From: Prosopocoilus inquinatus
Taxonomy: Eukaryota; Arthropoda; Insecta; Coleoptera; Lucanidae
Direction of reading: 5' to 3'
DNA length: 64,000 nt
NCBI GenBank assembly: GCA_036172665.1
Contig: CM069873.1
Span: 30,124,001-30,188,000, forward strand
The notes under the pieces are model-generated. The model worked only from the letters and a program-made list of their open reading frames with translations. It was not told the origin of the DNA and made no database searches. Positions within the stretch are counted from its first letter, which is position 1; every line of letters starts with the position of its first letter. Shown here one piece after another: positions 1 through 9,769 of this stretch. A program made the position numbers and the translations under genes.

Positions 1-32
1 CAGAGAACGAATTTCGTCTTTCTTAAGACAAT

Positions 33-57
33 AAAAGAAGAAGAAGAAGAAGAAGAC
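33..57. repeat. GAA-type purine microsatellite
   Basis: A short AAGAAG run lies in what would be the first leader exon of the Helitron gene. Similar purine-rich GAA runs recur in the next two leader exons. Confidence 0.7.
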
Positions 58-77
58 AGATTTCAAGTAGATATTAA

Positions 78-336
78 GTAAGTAAGTAAGAAAGTAAGTA
101 AGCACACTCATATATGTCGGAATTTAATTTAATAATTTATTTTTCTTTTTTACAGAACGATTTGTTTTTTTTTTGTTAAAAAAAGGAAACGAAAAGAAAA
201 AAGAAGTAGCTATTGAAAGTAAGTATACCAATGTACGTTGGAATATAATTTACTAATTTATTTTTCTTTACAGAAAAAAAACGATCTTCTCTATTTAAAG
301 AAAAAGAAGAAGAAGAACAGATATTACACAATAAAC
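78..336 (+). repeat. Tandem exon/intron-like cassettes in the Helitron leader
   Basis: Two near-tandem units (period 118 bp) and a partial third each hold a GTAAGT donor, a stretch related to GTACGTTGGAATATAATTTA, a pyrimidine tract TTTATTTTTCTTTACAG and a purine-rich block. Candidate splice sites are donors at 94 (or 78, 82, 86), 219 and 337, and acceptors ending at 155 and 273. These define two candidate non-coding exons, 156-218 and 274-336, both exactly 63 nt, and introns of about 62 and 55 nt, typical of insect minimal introns. The repetition is seen directly; splicing is inferred. Confidence 0.55.
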
Positions 337-789
337 GTAAGTACACTCACTAATACTGTACGTTGGCGTGTATAAAATTAATAGACTCCGATGAATTTTA
401 GTTATGATTACTACTTCCCGTTAATTTCTTCGTAATTTATGTCTGTCGGTTCCCCCCCCCCCCCCCCCTTTTTTTTTCCGACGTACGCAAATTTAGTTCG
501 CCTTAATAGAAAATACATTCAACTTTCATGTCAGGTCAGTGTCCTCAAACTTGCAATTGTCTTTTTGTTAATCAATCAACCTGCGTGCATCTCACGCTCT
601 AAATTATTTCGGGTTCAATGTCAGGTTCAAAGAGATTTCACGTAATCTCACAGTTTACGTTTTCATCAACGCCCCCGTGCGTCAAATATTTTGTAGTTTT
701 TTTCTTTTAATGTATATTTCATTACGGTTTATTCACAACTTTCCTTCACCTTACGCACTGTTATAATAGCGCATACGTTTCCGTTACAG
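337..789 (+). other. Putative leader intron with C and T homopolymer tracts
   Basis: A GTAAGT donor at 337 follows the third repeat unit, and a TTCCGTTACAG acceptor ends at 789, ten bases before the first ATG of the Rep/helicase gene. Inside is a run of about 16 C followed by T (around 453-478). The short open frame across that tract (439-645) is not coding-like. No other gene is visible here. Confidence 0.45.
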
Positions 790-799
790 TTTAAGAACA

Positions 800-3544
800 A
801 TGGCCAGAAAACGGAAGGCAGTCAAAGGTGTGGCCGCAAAGAAGAAGGCGGAAAAGGACGAGCGCCTGAAGAAAGCGGAGGAGACAAACAGCTCGCCGGC
901 TTCCTCCGATCGCGCCTGCACGAGCAGCGAGGACGAGAACTCCGATAGCACTACGAAGACACAGTGCCCGAAGAGAGCGCGAAAATTCTTCGGCGCCACT
1001 TTGAGCAGGTACACGGCGAAGCGGGCGAAGACGAGGAAAACCGTTACGAACGTAGCCGACAACGACGTCCGATCACCACCGCCCGCAACTCACCGAAACG
1101 ATGCTGTTCCGGCGCAGGAGGAGGAGGAGGAGCAGCAGCAGCAGGCCCTGCCGGACCGCGTCATAGCGACGGACTGCTTCCTCTTCGACGGCGACGTCGC
1201 CCTCCTCGAGAACGATTCACGGGCTATGATGGACGAGGGATCCGTGTTCGCCTTCATGGCCAGTGTGGCGCACAGATCCGCACGACGAGTAGCCGTCGTA
1301 TCGCCGCACTACACCAGCGGCCTCCTAAATTCGGCCCAACAGCGCGCTTTCGGCGACTATGATAATTACGAAGTGCTGCTGATACCTTGCCACTTCACCA
1401 ATCACTGGGGCGTCGCCGTTTACGAAAAAGGATCCGGAGTCGTGAGGTTTTTCGACCCGCTGCCCAACCCCGACCGGATGAACGCGCAGTACAGGCAACG
1501 TCTGCGCAGAGCCGTCGTCGATCTCCGAGGGGAGATGCACGTGGACTGGGTGGAAATACAAGTGGAAACGGGTAGCCACAATCTGCAGACGGACACCGTG
1601 AACTGCGGCTTCCACTCCTGCCTCATCGCCGAATCTTACCTTTTCAACGGCGGGAGGACGTACCTGGATGACCTTAACATCGGAGACGAGCGACGACGGA
1701 TACTTCAGCATCTGAGGCAGCTCTTGGCTTCGGACGACGGGTTCGCGTATGTCCCGAGACCGATCCGCCTCCGGCGAGAGACGCAAGAAGAAGCGGTCGA
1801 GCAAGAAGCCGAAGAAGAGGAAACGATGCCGGCTCCCGCTCCACCACCACCGCCGCCGCGCCGCCGTTCAACCAGACTGCAAGCGAAAACTAGCCGACTG
1901 ACCGCCGCTTTTTTCGCGACCTCGCTTCCACCGATCGCGAGAGAGAAAAGGAGCGAATGCAAGCGGAAGCATCCGAGATTAGGCTGCGCGGCCATGTCGG
2001 CGAATCACTTTCCGGATTACGTCGACAGTGGGACGCTAAACAAGAAGATATGCTGTCCCCACTGCAAGGCGTTGCTCTTCCCGAGCGAGAAGTCTAACAT
2101 ATGTTGCGCCGACGGAAAAGTTTCGCTCACCGGGCGACCCGACCCTCCGCCATACATCAAAGCGCACCTCGATCCCGACGTGGACCTGGGCTCGGCGAGA
2201 GACTTCCTCAAAAACGCCCGCATCTACAACAACATGCTGGCTTTCGGATTCGTCCAGGTCGGAAGCACCGCGGCGCCGGGACGTGGTCCGCCGGTCTGCC
2301 TGCTGAACGGCGAATTCCGCCACTGCATATCGGACCTCTCCTTCGACGCACAGAGACCGCCCACGTTCGGCAACCTGTACATACTGAGCGTGGAAGAGGC
2401 CGAGGCCGAAAGAAGAAGGAACCCGTTCTCGGAAATGATACGCGCCAACGTGCTGAGAGCGCTGGACGTCGAACTGCGCGCGACACATCCGCTGGCGAGA
2501 ATCTGGACGCACGCGTACGAACAGTACCAGACGAAAAAAGCGGCGGCAGAAGCGACGGGCACCGAAGTGCCTCAATTCCGTCTCATTTTGTTGAACGAAT
2601 GGGACACCCCGGAACGTATACGCGACGCCAACTTGCATCCGCGCCAGGTGAACCTGCCCACGGACGACTGCATGTACGCGATTTGGTGCAGCGATGCCGA
2701 AGAAGTGCCGTCGCGTAAGGGCATATGGTTACAGCCGAGAGCCGGCGCCGCCTCTCGAATATGCCACATGAAGCTGTACCATCCGATGACAGACTCCGCC
2801 TGCTACCCCTTGCTTTTTCCGCACGGCGAAGAGGGATTTCACTGGGGCATAAGGAACGCCGGCGAGAAGTCCAACGAACCCAAAGGAATTTCGAAACGCC
2901 TCGAAAACGTCACCTTGAGAGACGAGGAAGAGAGCGACGATGCAAACGGAGACAATCGCTCTGTCGCGAGCGAGACGAGCTCCCTGTCGGATTTGTTCGA
3001 AGACAGCGAGAACGACGACGAAGGCGGCCGCGAACGGACGGTCCTTCCCAAACGCAGGGAGTTCGTGAGCATCGCCCAGTTCTACCGCTACCACTACGCG
3101 ATCAGAAAGAGCATCAACAACCCGCCGCTCTGTCTCCGCATGGGCATGCTGACGCAACAGCACATCATCGACACGAGCTTCAAAATCGAGCAGCAAGTGG
3201 CGGAGCACGTACGAAGAGTGCAGAAGGACCTGCGCCAGACGCTGCCGGAACCCCTGCTGCATTACCTCAGCCGCAATCTTCGAGCGGACGAAGAGCTGGG
3301 ACGAGTGGTGTTCTCCACGAAGAACATGAAAGGCTCGATAGCGTACATGCGCGAGAAGTTTTACGACGCGACCGCAATGTTCCAGCGCGTGCAGATACCC
3401 CAGTTCATGATCACGTTCACGTTCAACCCTCGCTGGCCGGAAGTCGCGCGGAACGTCGGCTCCAAGGGTAGACTTCAGACGTCGGCCGATCGCGTCGACA
3501 TTTCCTGCCGTATATGGACGGACAAGGCCCGCAAGATACATCAC
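800..3544 (+). CDS. Helitron Rep/helicase, exon 1: Ulp1-like protease and Helitron N-terminal domain
   Basis: This encodes residues 1-915 of a 1900-residue protein. Residues 1-120 are basic and low-complexity, possibly nuclear targeting. Residues 120-320 match a Ulp1/C48 cysteine protease: NHW with His202, Asp219 in FFDP, Gln263 and Cys269 in a Q-x5-C-G arrangement. A proline- and acid-rich linker follows. Residues 418-436 carry two cysteine groups (CCPHC, then CC) typical of Helitron N-termini. RIYNNMLAF (about 474-482), YPLLFPHGEEGFHWG (669-683) and TFNPRWPE (874-881) are further Helitron hallmarks. The ATG at 800 is chosen because it follows a candidate acceptor and opens the long frame. 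The frame runs on into the intron for 33 codons before a stop. The Ulp1 fusion is the odd feature; its activity is inferred. Confidence 0.9.
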
Positions 3545-3760
3545 GTGAGTACCTTCTGTTCCGATCCGGTCGTAAATGTAGCACCGCGCGGTCCAAAAGT
3601 TCAAGGTCGCGAAAAGACGAGATCTGAGCTGTTCTGCGGAAAATAGAACGCGAACGGAAACGTTTTCCGTGACTTCAAGTTAGTCGATATATCACACGTT
3701 CTTCTCCACTGTATACACACACACATTCAATTTCATAATCGTATCGCACATCTCTTACAG
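3545..3760 (+). other. Helitron intron 1
   Basis: A GTGAGT donor follows codon 915 and a TCTCTTACAG acceptor ends at 3760. Removing these 216 bp joins ARKIHH to DIERDGIFGE in phase 0 and restores the continuous Rep domain just before the HUH motif. Retaining the intron would end the protein at 3646, before the nuclease. Confidence 0.88.
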
Positions 3761-5740
3761 GACATCGAACGAGACGGAATCTTCGGCGAGATGAGAGCCT
3801 TCGCCGAATCGCTGGAATTCCAGAAGCGCGGAGGTCCGCACTTTCACATGCTGCTCGCAACGGACGCGCAGAAGACCGCAGAGGTCGTGGACGAGTACGT
3901 TTCCGCTGAAATACCCGAACTGCCGGACGAAGACGACGATTCGCCGCAAGCGGAACAACAGCGTCTGTATCACGAATTGGTCGTCACGCACATGCTGCAC
4001 AAGTGCACCAACACCTCGCCGTGCATGGCGGACGGAACGTGTTCGAAAAAGTTCCCGAAACCCTTCTCCAACCACACGATCCTTTTCGACGACAAGCCGG
4101 CAATGTACCGGAGAAGATCGCCGACAGACGGAGGACGAACGTACTCCAAACGAATCGGCACCGGCAACAAACGCGCGACCATTGTGTACGACAACTCGCA
4201 CGTGGTACCGCACAACAGGTACCTCCTGATGAAATATCGCACGCACATAAACATAGAGAGTCTGTACGGAAGGCAGGGTCTGAAGTACGCCCTGAAATAT
4301 CCGTTCAAAGGTTCTTCGTGGGCTTACGTGCGCCTAGAAGAAAACGAACGGCCCGAAGAGCAAGGTGGCCGACGCGTGGTGCACTACGACGAATTGGTGA
4401 GATACTTCAAGTGCTGCTACAGGTCGCCGCACGAGGCGTGGATGAGAATGAACGGGTACCCCTTCGTGCGAATGTCGCACACGGTGCACAAAATACCCAT
4501 CCATCTGCCGGACCAGCGACCCATATACTTCGTGCCCGGAGAAGAACGACTGGCGGCGGACGCCTACCGACGCGGAGGGCTGAAAGACACGCAGCTACTC
4601 GCCTGGCTGAAGAAGAACAGGGAAGATCCCACGGCCAGAGAGCACACCATCTTAGAGTTCGTCCAGTGGTACAGATTCGACACCAAAGAAGGCGCATGGC
4701 ACAAGCGCAAGAGAACCGGCAAGAACAAAATAACGGTGGCCAGATTACAGTTCGTGACGCCCCGAAACGTCGAGCTGTTCGCACTGAAGCAAATCCTGAT
4801 GCACGTCAGAGGTGCACAGTGCTGGCGAGACCTGCGCACCGTGGAAGGCCGAGAGTACGACACGTTCACCGAGGCGGCCAAGACGATGGGCCTGCTGGAG
4901 GACGACACCGTTTGGCGCAGGACGCTGGCCGAAGGTGCCAGAACATCGAACCCCCAACAAATGAGAAGCCTCTTCGTGCAGATACTGCTGTTCGGCAACC
5001 CGCCTTCGCCGCTCGACCTGTGGAACGAATTCCTCGACGAGTTCTACTACCAGAAGGACTGCCGCCCGCACGAAAAGTCCGACAGAATACAGAAGGCGCT
5101 CTACCTGATCAACTGCATGCTCGGCTATCACGGTAGGAACTGCGCCGACTTCGGCCTGCCGATGCCGTCCCGACGAAGAGCCGACGTCGACGTCGACGCG
5201 GACCTGAACGAGTTCTTCTTTCCCCGTCCGGACACCGAAGATCGCCCGGACGCCACGGCGGCGGCCGACGTGCGCAGAAACTCCGACGACTTCTACAACC
5301 GCCTCAACGAGGAACAAAAGAGCGTCATAGAAGCGGTGGAGGGCGCTCTGGCCGCCGAGCCCACGGACGCGGAAACGCCGCGACTCTTCTTCCTCACCGG
5401 ATCGGGGGGGACGGGCAAGACGTACGTGTACAACACGCTGATATGTCGCTGCGTGAGCAGGGGCGTCAAAGTCATGGTCACGGCGTCCACTGGCATCGCC
5501 GCCTGCCTCCTCTTCAACGGGACCACCGTCCACAGAGCATTCAGCACCGGAATCCGCATCGACCCGAAGAGACCGCCCTCGCACGCCGCCGAAAGCTTGA
5601 CGGCGAGATGCATCAGACACGCCCAGCTCATCATAATCGACGAGGTGTCCATGCTGCACAGGGACGTGCTGGAAGTGGTCGAGGGATTGCTGAAAATGTT
5701 CGCGCCGCCAGAGAAGAAGGACCTCAGCTTCGCAGGAAAG
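3761..5740 (+). CDS. Helitron Rep/helicase, exon 2: HUH nuclease and helicase N-half
   Basis: This encodes residues 916-1575. EFQKRGGPHFH (about 934-944) is the HUH metal-binding motif with His942 and His944. KYALKY contains the paired tyrosines 1091 and 1095, spaced Y-x3-Y, which in this family attack and hold the DNA ends. A cysteine motif, CMADGTCSKKFPKPF (about 1003-1017), sits between them as in other Helitrons. The PIF1/RecD-like helicase begins near 1430: Walker A GSGGTGKT (1462-1469), motif Ia TASTGIAA, and Walker B IIIDEVSM with Asp1542 and Glu1543. The enzyme would nick, transfer and unwind single-stranded element DNA in the nucleus. All the key residues named here are present. The frame joins exon 3 in phase 0 after FAGK. 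Confidence 0.93.
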
Positions 5741-6188
5741 GTGAGCGATTTCGACGTCGAGACACGACGTCACTTTACTTTTGACGCTTTTCGTTTCTTC
5801 CGCGCAAGTTCTAAGCCGTAGCGACGGGTCCGCTTTGATTCGTCGTCGGATGGCGGCCTCCCACTCAACATAGATTCACGGCACGACGCATCGCTACGAG
5901 TCAGAATTTGCGCCGAATTTGTCTCTTCAATTCAGATTCTTCATGCACACGAAACGTGAACTTTATTTAATAATAGACTTGCGATCTGCGAAGTAACTTT
6001 TGCCGCTAATTCACCTTATTCACTGTTCATCTACCGATCACGTAATCGTACAGAAACCAAAATTAAAAGTAACCTTCATTTACGCATATTATTCCCTGCA
6101 TTGGACACTTATTTTTATTTACTGCACGCCTCTTACCCCGTAATGGAATCACGTAACGCTTACTACTACTACTATACTATTCCCGAAG
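5741..6188 (+). other. Helitron intron 2
   Basis: A GTGAGC donor at 5741 and an acceptor ending CCCGAAG at 6188 flank 448 A+T-richer bases with stops in all useful frames. Splicing joins FAGK to VMLLGGDWKQ, which restores helicase motif III of the PIF1 family, usually written as K-V-x-x-x-G-G-D. The donor is strong; the acceptor has a weak pyrimidine tract. Confidence 0.82.
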
Positions 6189-7166
6189 GTGATGCTCCTG
6201 GGCGGCGACTGGAAGCAAATGCTACCGATCGTGAGCGGCGGCGCCAACTTGGGACCGGTAGCGGCCTGCATACAAAGTCGTCCCGACTACGGCCAGTTTC
6301 GAAAGATGGAGCTGCTACGCAACATGCGAGTGACAGCCGGACAGGAACGGTTCACGGAATTTCTGCGAAAACTAGGCACCGGCTCGAACATGATAGAGGG
6401 CACGGACAGAGTCGAGGTGCCGCCCGAGATGTTGGTCGGCAGCGTGCAAGAGCTACTTCGCTTCGTGTTCGAAGACGGCGCGACGTTCGAACGCCCGGAA
6501 ACGCTACACGACCGCTTCGTAATGGCGCCGATGAACGTCCAAGTGGACGCACTAAACGACCTCATCCTTAACGCCTTTCCCGGACAACTTCGAGAGTACC
6601 TCTCCAGCGACGAAGCGTTCAACGACAATCCGCTGGACGTGCACGCGGCAGAGAACGATCCCCAAAACCTCAATCAGTTCCGCACCGGCAACCTGCCCGA
6701 TCACCGGCTGCGCCTCAAGAAGAACGCCGTGGTCATGCTGATGTGCAACGTCGACATATCGAGGGGACTGTGCAACGGCACGAGAATGACAGTCGAAACG
6801 CTGGGCGACGACGTGCTGTACTGCCGGACCATAGCAACTTCTCCGTTTCGGACCGGAAACGTCGTCGCGCTCTCGAGATTCAAGTTCAAGCACGACGGTA
6901 CCAGAGCCGACGGTACCGGACCCCGCTTCACCAGGTTGCAATTTCCCGTCAGGCTGGCCTTCGCGATCACGGTGAACAAGGCGCAAGGACAGACGGCCAG
7001 CCGAATCGGGCTATCGCTCGAAAGAGAGCTGTTCGCGCCGGGACAACTGTACGTGGCACTGTCAAGAGTGAGAAGCTCGGACAGCGTAAGAATTTACAAT
7101 CCGCACGGACGGCGAGAGCAGAGAAACGACGTCAAGAACGTGGTCGCCGTGGGAATACAGTTCTGA
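6189..7166 (+). CDS. Helitron Rep/helicase, exon 3: helicase C-half
   Basis: This encodes residues 1576-1900 and ends at the TGA at 7164-7166. LLGGDWKQMLPIV opens with motif III. LRLKKNAVVMLMCNVD and GLCNGTRM are the conserved late PIF1 blocks. TVNKAQGQT (about 1836-1844) is motif V, and LYVALSRVRS (about 1862-1871) is motif VI with its arginine. Nothing follows the helicase: there is no endonuclease or OTU domain at the C-terminus, which separates this protein from Helentron-type proteins. The frame is undamaged, so the element could be recently active. The exon starts with GTG directly at the acceptor, not at a start codon. Confidence 0.92.
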   Translation: MMLLGGDWKQMLPIVSGGANLGPVAACIQSRPDYGQFRKMELLRNMRVTAGQERFTEFLRKLGTGSNMIEGTDRVEVPPEMLVGSVQELLRFVFEDGATFERPETLHDRFVMAPMNVQVDALNDLILNAFPGQLREYLSSDEAFNDNPLDVHAAENDPQNLNQFRTGNLPDHRLRLKKNAVVMLMCNVDISRGLCNGTRMTVETLGDDVLYCRTIATSPFRTGNVVALSRFKFKHDGTRADGTGPRFTRLQFPVRLAFAITVNKAQGQTASRIGLSLERELFAPGQLYVALSRVRSSDSVRIYNPHGRREQRNDVKNVVAVGIQF

Positions 7167-7780
7167 ACCCAAACAACGAAACCACGGCCGCCGCCTTCTT
7201 CTCCTCCTCCTCCTCCTCCTCCGCCTCCCTCTAAAGCGGAATCGTCGATGCGCTGTCCAGATTCAGATTCCGTTACGACGGGACGCGACCTCTGTGTGGA
7301 AAAGGTGTTCTTCCCTACCGGGCAGCCGTACATCGCGATCTCCGCGTAAGGCGATGGTTTCTCTGAATGCGTGGCCGACGCCGTCATCGAACGCGTGCCG
7401 AACTTGAACTGTACAATTTTCGTTAGGCGAAATTATTAAAGAAACATAAAATCTATTTCCTTCACAAAAAGAGGAGTGAGGATTCCATTGAAATAATTTC
7501 GTTTCTTTCATTACCGAAAAAAGTCAACTGTTGTTCCCGTCGTTATGCTACGAAACGATACCAACGGGCGCTCAAATATTTCCTAACGAATCGGCGCCGA
7601 CGATGGACACGCGGCCGTTCAGAGAAACCACCGCCCAAAGACTGTCGACTCGGTGAAAATTTTCAACCCACAGGGAAAAACCCCGCGTCCGATTCATACT
7701 TCGGGCACGCCCACGACTCCTCGCTTCAATCTCCGGAAGGCAACGCAGAGAACTGCCGAGAACTTCGGGCGCGCCCACCA
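7167..7780. other. G+C-rich 3' region after the Helitron gene
   Basis: No coding region is supported. The stretch starts with a CTCCTC microsatellite near 7200-7230. A pair of short direct repeats sharing ACTTCGGGCRCGCCCA lies at about 7699 and 7765. Confidence 0.5.
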
Positions 7781-8024
7781 CGACTCACGCGGTCCCGCTC
7801 CGATCTTGAGTCACCAGGTGGTTCGACTCGATCGTAGAGCACGTCCCCGGCTAGAAGCGTGTCTCGAACTAACCGGACACTGCCGGGGATTGCCGCCGCA
7901 CACGACTCCCACAGACCCGCTCCGATCTTGAGTCACCAGGCGGTTCGATTCGATCGTAGAGCGCGTCCCCGGCTAGAAGCGTGTCTGGAACTAACCGGAC
8001 ACTGCCGGGGATTGCCGCCGCAAC
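7779..8024. repeat. 122-bp G+C-rich tandem repeat, two copies
   Basis: The block starting CGATCTTGAGTCACCAGG occurs at 7801 and again at 7923. Both copies continue nearly identically through GACACTGCCGGGGATTGCCG. The sequence just upstream of each copy (CACGACTC...CCCGCTC) also matches, so the unit is about 122 bp and the copies differ at only a few bases. No reading frame is shared convincingly, so this looks like a non-coding minisatellite of the element's 3' part. Confidence 0.85.
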
Positions 8025-8402
8025 GTCGGTATGTAATTACGATGAAACGCCGCCGGTCGAGACGGTGACTCGATCTAATCGAATCACCGACGAAGATTGG
8101 AACGTCGCGATGCGCTATCCAAAAAAAGGAAATAATAACATGAAACGTATAAATACAAAACGGCCGCATCGTAATCGCAAACGAAACGACGTCGCGAGCT
8201 GATCGACGGATACGCAAAGGTCTGTAGGCCTGCCGGCGATGGTGCGGGAAAGATCCCATCGCCAGGCCCGCCGTTCTCGAGCCAGCCGAAGAAGGAAGAA
8301 GAATCGTCGGTACCGGCGCGAAGAGCACTCGAGTGCCACCCGCAACAGTCAAGATGTTTGCGCCGACCGCTTCCAGGTTCGGAGCACACTCTACGTTCTC
8401 TG

Positions 8403-8558
8403 ATGGCAAAGAGGACCGTGTGCTGGGAAGACCTTTGCGTACTCGATCCGAAGAAAGAATTCTTCCCAGATGCGATCCCGGATCTTCGGCCGCCTCCGAA
8501 GACCGCAGCGGATCGAGCCCCGGGAGAAGACGTTGAGGAACTCAAGGTGGTAAAGTAA
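8403..8558 (+). CDS. Possible micro-ORF of 51 codons in the Helitron 3' region
   Basis: An ATG-started frame encodes MAKRTVCWEDLCVLDPKK... and ends in GEDVEELKVVK. It is charged, proline-rich in the middle, and uses G/C-ending codons as the main gene does. No family is recognised. Its last codons fall in a direct repeat (see 8535-8840), whose second copy does not preserve the stop. The upstream in-frame region is open to 8358 but lacks an ATG. It may be coding, an exon of a larger gene, or chance. Confidence 0.25.
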   Translation: MAKRTVCWEDLCVLDPKKEFFPDAIPDLRPPPKTAADRAPGEDVEELKVVK

Positions 8559-8840
8559 ATCACGCACGTCAAGCGAGCAAGGTACCGTATATTCGATTTC
8601 CTGTACTCATTGGATTCTCACGACGCATTCGTCGTCAGTTTCTCCAGTCGAAGAAGAAAAAAGAAGAACGAATCCCGGCCGAGAGAACCTCACGAACGAA
8701 CGAGCGAGCAACCCAAGGACAACGACCGAAGGCCGAACGCAGAGAACGAGCGACGCGAAAGAGGAACTCAAGGTGGTCAGTAAATCACGTCAAGCGAGCA
8801 AGGTACCGTATATTCGGTATCCTGTACTTATTAATTCTCA
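8535..8840. repeat. Direct repeat pair, period 226 bp
   Basis: About 85 bp beginning GAGGAACTCAAGGTGGT and running through GCAAGGTACCGTATATTCG is present at 8535-8620 and again at 8761-8840. Between the copies lies G+C- and purine-rich sequence without a gene. Confidence 0.8.
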
Positions 8841-9540
8841 AGACGGTACGCACTTTCTCTCACCTCTCTTTCTTACTTTACACGAAGAACGAAATTCGAT
8901 GTCAACACGTGCTTCACGTTTCCACCGGTTAATTGGCTAATTTGTCGCGTTTGTCTCCAGTACGAGAAGGCGAAGGACACCGTACGACCAAATGACAGCT
9001 GCCGCGAAAAAAGTTTAGGTCCAATCGGGACTTTCGCACTGGGGAAACGGCACGTAAATTCAACTGTACGACTCGATGGTCTCACCTATTAAATATTATT
9101 AACGTAGAAGGAAACTCAACCGCGCAATCGCAGCAGGAACCGAATGTGAACCGCAGAACAACGAAAAAGAAAATAGTGCAATAAGATAGAAGAAAAAGAA
9201 ACACGAAAACATCACCACCAGATTAAACAGTATGTACGTACGTACGTATGTATGTGTATTTCCAATTTCAACTCATCAGATTTAATGTTTTCAGAACGAC
9301 GACAACAAGGGAAATGGTCAAACAATGTAGCAGACGCAGAGACACAAAAAAACACCACCGCTTATACAAGCGATTCACAGGTTGAACATTTCAAATAAAT
9401 ATAACGTCCTACTATGTGCACACATTTCACATGTTCTTTTACAAATATACGTATACACAACAATTAATGATTATTGATTAGCACCGAACACCAATCAATT
9501 TGTAAATAAACACTTTTCTCAAACAATTTCCTTCAATTTT
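8841..9540. other. Transition from G+C-rich to A+T-rich DNA, no gene seen
   Basis: The base composition drops around 9.1 kb. A TACG/TATG microsatellite occupies about 9231-9256. Two AATAAA signals (near 9397 and 9505) could serve as poly(A) sites of the upstream gene. No open frame here is coding-like. Confidence 0.5.
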
Positions 9541-9644
9541 TTCCTTCACTTTTTTTCAAGCCCCTAGCTGCCGCGAGCCCCCAAAGGCGAGCGGCCCAAA
9601 CAGCGCGCAGCGCTTTCTTCACCTCTTCCGTCTCCAAACCAAAA

Positions 9645-9710
9645 CCTCGGTCCGTACAAAACCTCGGTCCATACAAAGCCTCTGTCCATATAAAGCCTCT
9701 GTCCATACCT
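9645..9710. repeat. 17-bp tandem repeat, four units
   Basis: Units beginning CCTCGGTCC or CCTCTGTCC start at 9645, 9662, 9679 and 9696, an exact 17-bp period. On the minus strand the period causes an open frame with shifting repeat peptides. That 60-codon frame (9533-9715, minus) is G+C-rich at its 3' part but is not recognised. Confidence 0.85.
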
Positions 9711-9746
9711 AACAAGTGGGCGTAGCGATAGCGGAGCCCACTTGTT
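9711..9746. other. Perfect 11-bp hairpin, candidate Helitron 3' end
   Basis: AACAAGTGGGC (9711-9721) pairs perfectly with GCCCACTTGTT (9736-9746) around a 14-base loop. It is followed by TTTACTTAAAG. Helitrons end in a hairpin shortly before CTRR. The hairpin fits, but the expected CTRR is not there, so this may instead terminate a different, non-autonomous element. Confidence 0.4.
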
Positions 9747-9769
9747 TTTACTTAAAGAAAAATAGTTGC

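Larger units (their letters stand above)
1..9750 (+). mobile_element. Autonomous Helitron-like element, ends unresolved
   Basis: A G+C-rich island with abundant CpG and G/C-ending codons stands in A+T-rich DNA and contains one intact Rep/helicase gene plus non-coding repeats. The protein is of canonical Helitron type: cysteine-pair N-terminus, HUH nuclease with two tyrosines, PIF1 helicase. I could not identify a convincing 5'-TC terminus, and the left end may lie outside the window. On the right, the G+C-rich sequence gives way to A+T-rich DNA around 9.1 kb. A second G+C-rich stretch with a strong hairpin ends at 9746, but the bases after it are CTTA rather than the canonical CTRR. The stated extent is therefore the island, not a proven element. 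Confidence 0.6.

Noticed and set aside
291..303. TCTCTATTTAAAG as a possible canonical Helitron 5' end (TCTMTAYTA-like)
   Set aside because: It lies inside the second repeated leader exon, is not preceded by A, and departs from the consensus in its last base.
784..7387. Many overlapping open frames on both strands across the Helitron gene
   Set aside because: They are shadows of a G+C-rich coding sequence in other frames. Only the three plus-strand exons contain conserved motifs.
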